A stretch of DNA of 64,000 nucleotides from Roseibium sp. (GTDB lineage: Bacteria > Pseudomonadota > Alphaproteobacteria > Rhizobiales > Stappiaceae). Where the stretch lies: contig JAEPML010000004.1 of assembly GCA_017643925.1 (NCBI GenBank), forward strand, positions 1 to 64,000. Direction: 5' to 3'. Of the stretch, positions 48,150-55,268 are shown piece by piece (within the stretch, counting starts at the first letter, position 1; each line of letters begins with the position of its first letter). The notes below the pieces were generated by a model. It made no database searches. It saw only the letters and a program-made list of their open reading frames with translations, and was not told the DNA's origin. The position numbers were made by a program, and so were the translations under genes.

Positions 48150-49436
48150 TCAGTTTGAAAATCCGAAATAATTCGGCACGAAGGTGCTGATGCCGGGTAC
48201 CAGGATGACCAGCAGCAACACGAAGAGTTCGGCCAGCAGCAGCGGAATGACCGCGCGGGACAAGGCTTCGAGCTTGAGCCTGCCGACCGTGGAAATGACG
48301 AAGAGCACGGGACCAACCGGCGGCGTGATCATGCCGATGGTCAGGTTGAGAACGAGCATCATCCCGAATTGAAGCGGATCGATACCCGCGCTCGCGGCAA
48401 TCGGCCCCAGAACCGGCGTCAGGATGATCAGCGCCGGCAACGTGTCGATGAAGAATCCGCAAACCAGGGTGAACGCCGCGAGGATGAGCAGAACAACGAT
48501 CTTCTCCTGCGAGATCGAGGCAATCGCCTTGGCGAGCTCCTGCGGGATCTGCAGATAGGTCAGCATCCAGGCAAAGATCGATGCCATTGCGACGATCAGG
48601 AACACCGAAGAAGTGATGACGGCAGCCCGAACGAAGGCCCCGTAGAGCCCCGACAGCGAAAATCGCCTCAGCAGGAAGCCCAGCAGCAGGGCATAGGCCG
48701 AGGCGACGGCACCGGCTTCCGTCGGCGTGAAAACCCCGAGCAGGATGCCGCCCAGAATGATGGCCGGCATGACAAGGGCCGGGAGCGCCAGCCAGGCGCT
48801 TTGCACCAGCTCGCCCGTATCGGCCCGGTTGTCCCGACCTCTGTAATCATGCCGAACGGACACGACATGGTTTGCAACGGCAAGGGAAAGACCGAGCAGC
48901 AAACCCGGGACGATGCCGGCCAGAAAAAGTCCGGCAACTGTCACACCCTTGGTCGAGATCGCGTAAATGACCGCAAGAATGGACGGTGGAATGATGGGAC
49001 CGATCGTTGCCGTGGCTGCTGAAAGCGCGCCGGCATAATTCTTGTCGTAGCCGGCCTCGCGCATCATGCGCATCACGATCGCCGAAGGACCGGCGGCGTC
49101 AGCCAGGGCCGATCCGCTGATCCCGGCAAACAGCATCGAGACCAGAATGTTCACATGCCCCAGGCCGCCACGTACGTGACCGACCAGGGCATTTGCAAAT
49201 CTCAGGAGCGCATTGGTCAGGCCGCAGGCGGTCATGAGTTCGGACGCCAGGATAAAGAACGGCACCGCCATGAGCGGGAAGCTGTCGATCCCGGCGAACA
49301 TCCGCTGCGCGGCGACAAGCGGATTAAGCGACGTTCCGGTGACAAGTGTCACCAGCCCTGCGATGCCCATGGTGAAGGCAACGGGTACACCCAGAACCAG
49401 GGTCGCGAAAAACAGGACAATCAGCGTGTTGGTCAT
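48150..49436 (-). CDS. dctM: TRAP transporter large permease DctM
   Basis: The 428-residue protein has about 12 membrane helices and typical DctM sequences (AGLVTLVTGTSLNPLVAAQRMFAGIDSFPLMAVPFFILASELM, SGSALADAAGPSAIVMRMMREAGYDKNYAGALSAATATIGPIIPPS). It couples sodium entry to uptake of the ligand carried by DctP. Its start overlaps dctQ by four bases. Confidence 0.95.
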   Translation of the reverse strand: MTNTLIVLFFATLVLGVPVAFTMGIAGLVTLVTGTSLNPLVAAQRMFAGIDSFPLMAVPFFILASELMTACGLTNALLRFANALVGHVRGGLGHVNILVSMLFAGISGSALADAAGPSAIVMRMMREAGYDKNYAGALSAATATIGPIIPPSILAVIYAISTKGVTVAGLFLAGIVPGLLLGLSLAVANHVVSVRHDYRGRDNRADTGELVQSAWLALPALVMPAIILGGILLGVFTPTEAGAVASAYALLLGFLLRRFSLSGLYGAFVRAAVITSSVFLIVAMASIFAWMLTYLQIPQELAKAIASISQEKIVVLLILAAFTLVCGFFIDTLPALIILTPVLGPIAASAGIDPLQFGMMLVLNLTIGMITPPVGPVLFVISTVGRLKLEALSRAVIPLLLAELFVLLLVILVPGISTFVPNYFGFSN

Positions 49437-49945
49437 GCCTGGCTCTCCCGACTGTCTTCGGGCTGGGAGCCGTCCGTCACGAAATCATTGGCCACAAACC
49501 GACGTGCAAACAGGGCGAGATGGACCAGGAAGAGACCGCAACCAAGCGGGATTGCGACATAGGGCAGACCGCGCGGCATGCCGGTGGACATGGTTTCCTT
49601 GGGCCAGCCAAACGCAACAAATTCGATGCCCAACCAGGTCATGACGCCCATGAAGCCGGCCATGACCACGACGATCAGCCACTTCAGGGCCAAGGAAAGT
49701 CTTGGAGGCAGCATGTCGGCCAGAAGGGTGATCGCAACCAGGCGGCCTTCGCGCAGGGCAAGTCCGGCTCCGCAAAAGGCACCAAGCACCATCAGGTGCC
49801 GCGCCGCTTCCTCTACCCAGGCAAATGAACTTCCGAATCCGTAGCGCCCCAGCACATTGATGAAGACGATGCCGAAGACCAGGGCCAGAACCCCGGCAAC
49901 CAACGCCCTGTTGGCAGCAACAAATAATTTCTCGAACGTCTCCAA
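49433..49945 (-). CDS. dctQ: TRAP transporter small permease DctQ
   Basis: The 170-residue protein has four membrane helices and the DctQ signature WVEEAARHLMVLGAFCGAGLALREGRLVAITLL. It is the first gene of the series behind the operator region. The start is a TTG at 49945, with GGTGGGG a few bases upstream; an in-frame stop just before it rules out an earlier start. Confidence 0.9.
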   Translation of the reverse strand: METFEKLFVAANRALVAGVLALVFGIVFINVLGRYGFGSSFAWVEEAARHLMVLGAFCGAGLALREGRLVAITLLADMLPPRLSLALKWLIVVVMAGFMGVMTWLGIEFVAFGWPKETMSTGMPRGLPYVAIPLGCGLFLVHLALFARRFVANDFVTDGSQPEDSRESQA

Positions 49946-49984
49946 GGAGCCCCACCCATCTCAGTTCATCGGGAAATCATCGTC

Positions 49985-50001
49985 TGGCATACTGTATGCC
50001 A
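49985..50001. promoter_or_regulatory. GntR-type operator, copy 1
   Basis: TGGCATACTGTATGCCA is a perfect palindrome with eight-base arms around a central T. It is the copy nearest dctQ, 40 bases before its start codon. The same 17-mer is repeated at 50029. Confidence 0.8.
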
Positions 50002-50028
50002 GTTCGATTTTCGACACGGCGCTACAAT

Positions 50029-50045
50029 TGGCATACTGTATGCCA
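50029..50045. promoter_or_regulatory. GntR-type operator, copy 2, within the likely dct promoter
   Basis: A second, identical TGGCATACTGTATGCCA, centred 44 bases from copy 1. On the minus strand a perfect -35 TTGACA (50048-50053) lies just upstream of it, so the operator fills the -35 to -10 spacer of the probable dctQ promoter. The -10 itself is weak (CAATTG, or AATTGT with an 18-base spacer). A bound regulator would block RNA polymerase. Confidence 0.8.
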
Positions 50046-50058
50046 GTTGTCAAATCAC

Positions 50059-50075
50059 TGGCATATTGTATGCCA
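50059..50075. promoter_or_regulatory. GntR-type operator, copy 3, near the regulator gene
   Basis: TGGCATATTGTATGCCA differs from the other two copies at one base. It is centred 30 bases from copy 2 and lies 37 bases before the gntR start codon, where it could mediate autoregulation. Confidence 0.75.
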
Positions 50076-50112
50076 ATGGAAGCTGGGTTAGGGTCCTGCC
50101 AAGGAGATCCCA

Positions 50113-50778
50113 ATGAAGTCGATTAAACGACCGAAATCACTCACCGAATTGGTGACGGAAACGCTGCGCGAATGGATTGTGAGCGGTGACCTGGAACTTG
50201 GCGAACACCTGTCCGAGATTCGCATTTCAAAGGAACTTGAGGTGAGTCGCACGCCGGTCCGCGAAGCGGTCAACCGCCTCGAAATGGAGGGCCTGTTGAC
50301 GGTGGAACCGATGCGCGGGACCTTCGTCTTCAGCCTCGAACCCCGCGAACTTGCCAAGCTCTGTGACGCTCGTGTCTGCCTCGAGACCGCAGCCCTGAGG
50401 GAGGCGATACGGCTGAACCCGGATGCACTTCACGAGGACCTCGCCGGCTGCGTCGACGACATGACAAAGGCCAGGGACAGAAATGACGATTCAGCTTACC
50501 TGGCAGCCGACACGGTGTTTCATCAATGCCTGTTCGATCACTCGGACAACCGCTTCCTGAACGATGCCTACCAGGCAATCTCCAAGAAGATGGCGGCTCT
50601 GCGCAACCGGCTGGGCCGGCATCCCGAGCACATGGCCAAGTCCTATCGCGAACACATTGAGCTGACCGATGCCGTGAAGCGCAGGGATCTGGACGAGGCC
50701 CTGGAAATCCTGAAGTCCCATATCGACCGCAAGGAAGGCTCCTACTGGAACGAAGCCACCGTGTCTGAAAACGCGTGA
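50113..50778 (+). CDS. GntR family transcriptional regulator, FadR/FCD subfamily
   Basis: The 221-residue regulator has an N-terminal winged helix (about residues 8-75: ETLREWIVSGDLELGEHLSEIRISKELEVSRTPVREAVNRLEMEGLL) and a C-terminal FCD ligand-binding domain with DTVFHQCLFDHSDN and the metal-binding histidines typical of organic-acid sensors. AAGGAGA precedes the ATG. It is divergent from the TRAP/catabolic genes and three palindromes lie between them, so it very probably controls that locus and itself, responding to the transported acid or a breakdown product. Confidence 0.93.
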   Translation: MKSIKRPKSLTELVTETLREWIVSGDLELGEHLSEIRISKELEVSRTPVREAVNRLEMEGLLTVEPMRGTFVFSLEPRELAKLCDARVCLETAALREAIRLNPDALHEDLAGCVDDMTKARDRNDDSAYLAADTVFHQCLFDHSDNRFLNDAYQAISKKMAALRNRLGRHPEHMAKSYREHIELTDAVKRRDLDEALEILKSHIDRKEGSYWNEATVSENA

Positions 50779-50781
50779 GTG

Positions 50782-51471
50782 TCAGTCTTCGACAGGCAGA
50801 CACGCGCCTTCGTTTTCTGCGGCGACGGATTCCCTGCCCTTGGGACTGAGCCCGTATACCCCCCGTTCAACCCGCTCGAACCAGCCGTAATGATCGTCGG
50901 CCATCATGCGCGTTGCCCGCTCAACCCCGGTCGCCTTTGCCACCTCTGCCCCCCGGCTCGGCCCGTTGGCAAGCAGGTGATTTGCACAGCGGATCGCATC
51001 CTGCCGATAGGCCGTCACCAGCGTGACACGGGTCGACCCGCCCGTGTTAGGATCGCCGACCCTGCGGGAAAACTCTCTCAGCAGCCGGTCCTTGCGCGGT
51101 TTTGACTTGCGCGGCGTATAGGGCGCCGGATCGAGATGCACCTCAACAAGCTGGTCGGACAGGCGCACGGTGATCAATCCGAGGCCCAGTCGTCTCGCCA
51201 GCTTCTTGTTGCTTTTCAACGCCTGCTGAAACCGGCGGCCCGTGCCTCGGGCAACGGCGATATAAACAGCATCCGTTATGGTTTGCCGTGCGATGGCCTG
51301 GTGAAAGAGACCAAGCGTAAAACCTGTTTTCAGCTCGACAATCACGGGATCGGCACCTTCGCGGCACGCAACAATATCTGCGGCACCAACCTCTGCCTTG
51401 ACCTCGTAGCCTTGCCCGGTCAGATAAGCCTTTACAGGCTGGTAGAGCTCAGTTTCCAGAATACGACCCAT
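50782..51471 (-). CDS. DUF2161 domain-containing protein (PD-(D/E)XK-like)
   Basis: The 229-residue protein begins ETELYQPVKAYLTGQGYEVKAEVGAADIVACREGADPVIVELKTGF. The D in AADIVA and the ExK in VELKTG fit a PD-(D/E)XK nuclease core, and the rest matches the DUF2161 pattern, sometimes named a putative phosphodiesterase. Its C-terminal half (RVTLVTAYRQDAIRCANHLLANGPSRGAEVAKATGVERATRMMADDHYGWFERVERGVYGL) looks like a winged-helix DNA-binding part. The role is unknown. It is convergent with gntR, with only three bases between the stops. Confidence 0.82.
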   Translation of the reverse strand: MGRILETELYQPVKAYLTGQGYEVKAEVGAADIVACREGADPVIVELKTGFTLGLFHQAIARQTITDAVYIAVARGTGRRFQQALKSNKKLARRLGLGLITVRLSDQLVEVHLDPAPYTPRKSKPRKDRLLREFSRRVGDPNTGGSTRVTLVTAYRQDAIRCANHLLANGPSRGAEVAKATGVERATRMMADDHYGWFERVERGVYGLSPKGRESVAAENEGACLPVED

Positions 51472-51691
51472 GGGAGCATCCTAGGCTCCGGCGATGGCCT
51501 GTTCAATTGATCGGCAAGGGTTGCCGAAATTGGATCACACTTTTCTTTCATGGTTTCTCGGGTCATCACGCTGCTCGACGCCTCACCGATCACATATCTT
51601 TCACCCAGTGCGTGTTGATTGGCATTCAGAATCATCTCTCTTTGTACAATTGCACCCGGCTTTGGAAGCCTGCCCACCCTGGAATTGAAAC

Positions 51692-52579
51692 ATGGCTCGT
51701 GAACTGGCTGAAATCCTGGCTCAACACAAACCAGCATTGCTCATCGGCAACGGCATCAATCGCCACAACAGCAAGGCAAGCGCCTCCTGGGACGACCTTC
51801 TCGCAACATTGGCAGCCAGACAGGGTCTGAGTCTTACCGGGACGGACGCCTTGGAAATGTCGAACACGGAGTTTTTCGACATCCTTGACCTGGCCCGCGC
51901 CGAAACGGATCGGAACAGTCTGCAGGAAGAATTCTGTAACCTCATGGAAGACTGGATGCCGTCCGCTCATCATGCCGAAATTGTCGGGTGGGCGAAACGA
52001 CATCAAAGACCCGTTGTCACGGTGAACTTCGACGAGACGCTCGCACGGTCCGTCGATGCCGATTTTTTTCGCCGCGGTGAACACTTCACCCACTTCTATC
52101 CCTGGAGTTCCTATTTCTCCGACCGTGAGGTTCGCGATCCGCGCAAAAGTTTCGCGATCTGGCACGCCCACGGCATGATGCGATACAAGCGCAGTATCCG
52201 ATTGGGCCTTACCCATTACATGGGCTGTGTCCAGCGGGCGCGTCCCTGGGTCTATGGTCGCAAGGGCCTTCGCGCAAACGCAAGAAACAGTTTCGCATCC
52301 TGGCGCGGTGCGGACAGCTGGCTCGAAGTCCTGTTCTTCTGTCCGCTGATCCTGATCGGATTTGGGTTTGGCAAGGACGAAACCTTCTTGCGCTGGCTGT
52401 TCCTGGAACGCGCCCGATTGCACAAGTTGAGGCCCGACTGGCAAACCCCCACCTGGTTCGTGGACACGCAAACCACCAGGCATGCGCGTCGGCGCTTGTT
52501 CCTGAAGGGATTGGGCATGGATGTGGTCACCGTCCCGCATTACGCGGCGATCTACGAAAACCCCGCCTGGCAGCGTTAG
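51692..52579 (+). CDS. SIR2-like domain protein, possible NAD-depleting defence effector
   Basis: The 295-residue protein carries SIR2-fold landmarks: LLIGNGINRH at 16-25 (nucleotide-binding loop), VVTVNFDE at 108-115 with N112 and D114 (as in the SIR2_2 NFD motif), WHAHG at 157-161 (catalytic histidine position), and LIGFGFGKDETFLRWL at 221-236. No zinc-finger cysteines of deacetylase sirtuins are seen, so NAD cleavage and not deacetylation is the more likely activity. Stand-alone or paired SIR2 proteins of this kind kill phage-infected cells by using up NAD. It is a single gene with no partner obvious on either side. Distant similarity only; function is inferred. Confidence 0.6.
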   Translation: MARELAEILAQHKPALLIGNGINRHNSKASASWDDLLATLAARQGLSLTGTDALEMSNTEFFDILDLARAETDRNSLQEEFCNLMEDWMPSAHHAEIVGWAKRHQRPVVTVNFDETLARSVDADFFRRGEHFTHFYPWSSYFSDREVRDPRKSFAIWHAHGMMRYKRSIRLGLTHYMGCVQRARPWVYGRKGLRANARNSFASWRGADSWLEVLFFCPLILIGFGFGKDETFLRWLFLERARLHKLRPDWQTPTWFVDTQTTRHARRRLFLKGLGMDVVTVPHYAAIYENPAWQR

Positions 52580-52768
52580 GAGCGAACGTTTTTCTGCCGG
52601 TTTCATCTTGCCGACAGGGCGATTTCAAACGCTTTGCCTGGAACGGACACCGGAGTTCATGGCCACTTCGATCAAGTAAATTGGCAGAAATTGTGGGTAC
52701 ATTGTCATTCAGGACATGGAGCGTTCATGCCAGTTTGCATGCAGACACTCTGCCACGAGGAGACCGGC

Positions 52769-53083
52769 ATGCTCGAACTTCGGCCCAACTGCGAACTCTG
52801 TGATTGCGACCTGCCACCAGACTCCGGCGACGCCATGATCTGCACCTACGAATGCACCTATTGCACGAGCTGTGCGGAAGACGTTCTGCACAATGTCTGC
52901 CCCAAATGCGGAGGCAACTTCACCCCGCGTCCGATACGGCCGCGCAAGGCCTGGCGGCCTGACAGAGGTCTTGGCCTTGAAAACCATCCGGCGAGCAACA
53001 AGCGGGTTCACACACCTTTTTCGCGGGAGGAAATCGATGATTTCGTCGCGCGCCTCAGGCAAGTGCCGCTGCAAGATCGATAG
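52769..53083 (+). CDS. DUF1272 domain-containing zinc-ribbon protein
   Basis: The 104-residue protein starts MLELRPNCELCDCDLPPDSGDAMICTYECTYCTSCAEDVLHNVCPKCGGNF, which is the DUF1272 signature with four C-x2-C-type cysteine pairs for zinc. A basic linker and a helix follow. The function is unknown. GAGGAG before the ATG at 52769 fixes the start; the open frame runs further upstream without similarity. Confidence 0.88.
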   Translation: MLELRPNCELCDCDLPPDSGDAMICTYECTYCTSCAEDVLHNVCPKCGGNFTPRPIRPRKAWRPDRGLGLENHPASNKRVHTPFSREEIDDFVARLRQVPLQDR

Positions 53084-53166
53084 TCTCGAAACCAGGGCCC
53101 AGAACCCGCGCTGCTGTCAGGGAACAGCGTCCTTTCCTGACACTGCCCAAGACTGGGAGAATACCC

Positions 53167-53502
53167 ATGCCGCATCTCCGCCCCGCCTGGCGCGACGGCT
53201 CGACACTTTACCTTTCCGGACAACTGGCTTTTGACGACAAGGGAGCCATCTGCGGAGACATTGCCGAGCAGACCGAAAGAACGCTCGATAATCTGGAATC
53301 GGTCCTGCTCACCCATGGCGTCAACCGCACCAGCATCATGCGCGCGAGCGTCTACCTGACAGACCGGTCGGATTTCGTCGCATTCGACACTGCCTATGCC
53401 GCCTTTTTCGGCAACCACATCCCGGCCCGCTCCGCAATCATCTGCGACCTCGTTTTTGACACGGCTCTCATCGAGATCGACGTGATTGCGAAGATCGGTT
53501 AG
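53167..53502 (+). CDS. RidA family protein
   Basis: The 111-residue protein has the RidA fold pattern: LYLSGQLAFDDKGAICGDIAEQTERTLDNLESVLLTHGVNRTSIMRASVYLTDRSDF and IPARSAIICDLVFDTALIEIDVIAKIG. The conserved arginine in IPARSAI, needed for imine/enamine deaminase activity in RidA itself, is present. TGGGAG precedes the ATG. Confidence 0.87.
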   Translation: MPHLRPAWRDGSTLYLSGQLAFDDKGAICGDIAEQTERTLDNLESVLLTHGVNRTSIMRASVYLTDRSDFVAFDTAYAAFFGNHIPARSAIICDLVFDTALIEIDVIAKIG

Positions 53503-53504
53503 CT

Positions 53505-53635
53505 GACAGCCTCGATTCTTTGTGGGTCGTGATCCCTTCCGCCCCGAACAGGGCCTTGAACCACTGATTGTTGATGCGCGACTTCGCGAGATCGGGATGG
53601 GCCGTCAGCACAAGCGTTTTCAAAACGTGTTTCAT
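53505..53635 (-). pseudogene. truncated NAD(P)H-dependent oxidoreductase gene (5' stump)
   Basis: On the minus strand an ATG at 53635 opens MKHVLKTLVLTAHPDLAKSRINNQW and about 20 more residues. This is the start of flavodoxin-like NAD(P)H quinone oxidoreductases (KefF/MdaB type), which read KTLVLVAHPNL..SR.N. A normal protein has about 180-200 residues. Here the match ends after about 45 residues and the frame runs into the antisense of the RidA gene, stopping at 53468. It is best read as the remnant of a deletion that joined RidA to this gene. It follows the SnoaL-like gene and was probably once in its operon. Confidence 0.5.
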
Positions 53636-53656
53636 CGATGCACCTTCCAGGTCGGA

Positions 53657-54148
53657 TCAACGGGACAGGCGCTGGGGCAGCGGCGCCAGCGTATATTGCG
53701 ACCAGAAAAAGGTATTGGCCGCATCCTGGTCTGCGCTCAGGTTGGTGGCCTCGACAATTTTTCCGTTTTCGATCCGGTAAACCAGAGCCCAGGTCGTATC
53801 CACATTGGGCTTGCCCTCCACGTTGGACCAGCCACGATGGATGTCGATCACGTGGGTTTCATTGGCCCCAAAATAGATCGGTTCAGCCTTGAATCCGGCC
53901 TCTCCTAGTTGTTCGAAGAAGGCGAGAGCTTCCGCGCGACCGGTCTTGGTGCCGGAAAGCGGATGACGACCGGGAATATGCCAGCGGATATCCTGGTCCA
54001 TAACAGAGGCAATCCCGTTCAGGTCGTTTTCCGCATATGCGGCAAAGAAATCCTGAACAACCTTGATGTTGTCTTCCGGTGATCCGGCAAATGCCGGGAA
54101 CGCTGCAAGCAGTGCGGCGGTCAGGGCGAGAGTTCCAGCAGTCTTCAT
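53657..54148 (-). CDS. secreted SnoaL-like / NTF2-fold protein
   Basis: The 163-residue protein has a signal peptide (about residues 1-22, ending PAFAGS) and one NTF2-like domain (DNIKVVQDFFAAYAENDLNGIASVMDQDIRWHIPGRHPLSGTKTGRAEALAFFEQL). SnoaL-type proteins are small cone-shaped pockets with isomerase, hydrolase or binding roles; none can be assigned here. GGAGG before the ATG at 54148 sets the start. It is divergent from a LysR regulator, which probably controls it. Confidence 0.82.
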   Translation of the reverse strand: MKTAGTLALTAALLAAFPAFAGSPEDNIKVVQDFFAAYAENDLNGIASVMDQDIRWHIPGRHPLSGTKTGRAEALAFFEQLGEAGFKAEPIYFGANETHVIDIHRGWSNVEGKPNVDTTWALVYRIENGKIVEATNLSADQDAANTFFWSQYTLAPLPQRLSR

Positions 54149-54287
54149 ATCAGCCTCCAATCAAAATGTTGCGGCTCTGATCACCGCAACAAGCTCATTG
54201 GGAAGCTACACTCACGCACAAAACTGGATAATCACCTATTTTCTGACTACTATCATGTATGAAATCTATCAATTTTGAGACCTCTTC

Positions 54288-55196
54288 ATGCGCCTGCCAC
54301 TCGCCACACTCGAGGTTTTTGCCGCCATCGCACAGCATGGCAGCCTGCGCGCGGCCGCCGATGCGCTCGGCATCAAGCCTTCCACCGTGAGCCATCAGCT
54401 GAAGTCCCTGGAAGATCAGCTCGGGACCGTGCTTTTCGCTCGCACCACCCGCTCCATCAATCTGACCGAATCAGGCCGGGCATTGATGCGCGGGACCCTG
54501 CCCGCCTTCCAACAATTGTCAGAAGCAGTGCAAGCGGCGCGTAACACGGGCCAGGCCGCGCGCGGCACGCTCAAGTTGGCGGTGCCCGAATTTGCCTATT
54601 ACCTTTTCATCGGCGCGGCAATCACATCTTTCCGGCAGGCCTACCCGGACATCGAACTGGAATTGTCGGTTGCCGACGCTTTTTCCGATCTTCTGGCCGA
54701 GGAATTACACGCCGGGATCCGCCTTGGCGACAATATTGCCGAGGACATGATCGCGGTGCGCCTGACACCGCCTCTGGAACTCGTTATCGGCGCCAGCCCC
54801 GACTATGCCAAACGGTTCGGCCTTCCCGGCGAGCCGCGTGACCTGCTTGACCATGAATGCATCCGTTACCGGTTCCAGTCTTCCGGCCGAATTGCGCCCT
54901 GGCAGTTTGAAGGCGAAGAGGGCTCCTATGCAGTCGAGATCCGGGGCAGCTTGACGGTAAACACGTTGCCTGCATCGGTCGATCTTGCCAGACGCGGACT
55001 GGGTCTTGTCTATACCTTCAGGGAGTTTTGCGCGCGGGATCTGGAAAATGGAGATCTGGTCCCGGCACTTGCGGAGTTTTTGCCAGTAACGCCCGGTCTG
55101 CACCTTTATTTTCCACGCGAATATAGGAACATGGTGCCGCTCCGGCTGTTTCTGGAACACCTGAAAAGCGAAGCCCGACACCAAACCAGGACATGA
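54288..55196 (+). CDS. LysR family transcriptional regulator
   Basis: The 302-residue protein has the N-terminal helix-turn-helix (LATLEVFAAIAQHGSLRAAADALGIKPSTVSHQLKSLEDQLGTVLFARTTRSINLTESGRAL) and a periplasmic-binding-protein-like effector domain (about residues 90-290). It resembles the GcvA/DsdC-like group used for local control. It is divergent from the SnoaL gene and on the same strand as YcaO, which starts 73 bases later, so it could control either side. Confidence 0.9.
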   Translation: MRLPLATLEVFAAIAQHGSLRAAADALGIKPSTVSHQLKSLEDQLGTVLFARTTRSINLTESGRALMRGTLPAFQQLSEAVQAARNTGQAARGTLKLAVPEFAYYLFIGAAITSFRQAYPDIELELSVADAFSDLLAEELHAGIRLGDNIAEDMIAVRLTPPLELVIGASPDYAKRFGLPGEPRDLLDHECIRYRFQSSGRIAPWQFEGEEGSYAVEIRGSLTVNTLPASVDLARRGLGLVYTFREFCARDLENGDLVPALAEFLPVTPGLHLYFPREYRNMVPLRLFLEHLKSEARHQTRT

Positions 55197-55268
55197 CGCC
55201 TGCCTTCGATGGATCCGGCTTGGCGCCCGAGACTTGAAGTCTCTTCGTGGCTCTGGGTAGTGTTTGGC

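Noticed and set aside
48369..49022. A 217-codon open frame on the plus strand opposite dctM
   Set aside because: The product is very rich in charged residues, as expected from antisense of membrane-helix codons, and dctM is certain.
49985..50075. The three 17-bp repeats as a CRISPR fragment
   Set aside because: Each is a short palindrome, spacing is unequal, and they lie between a divergent regulator and its probable targets, as operators do.
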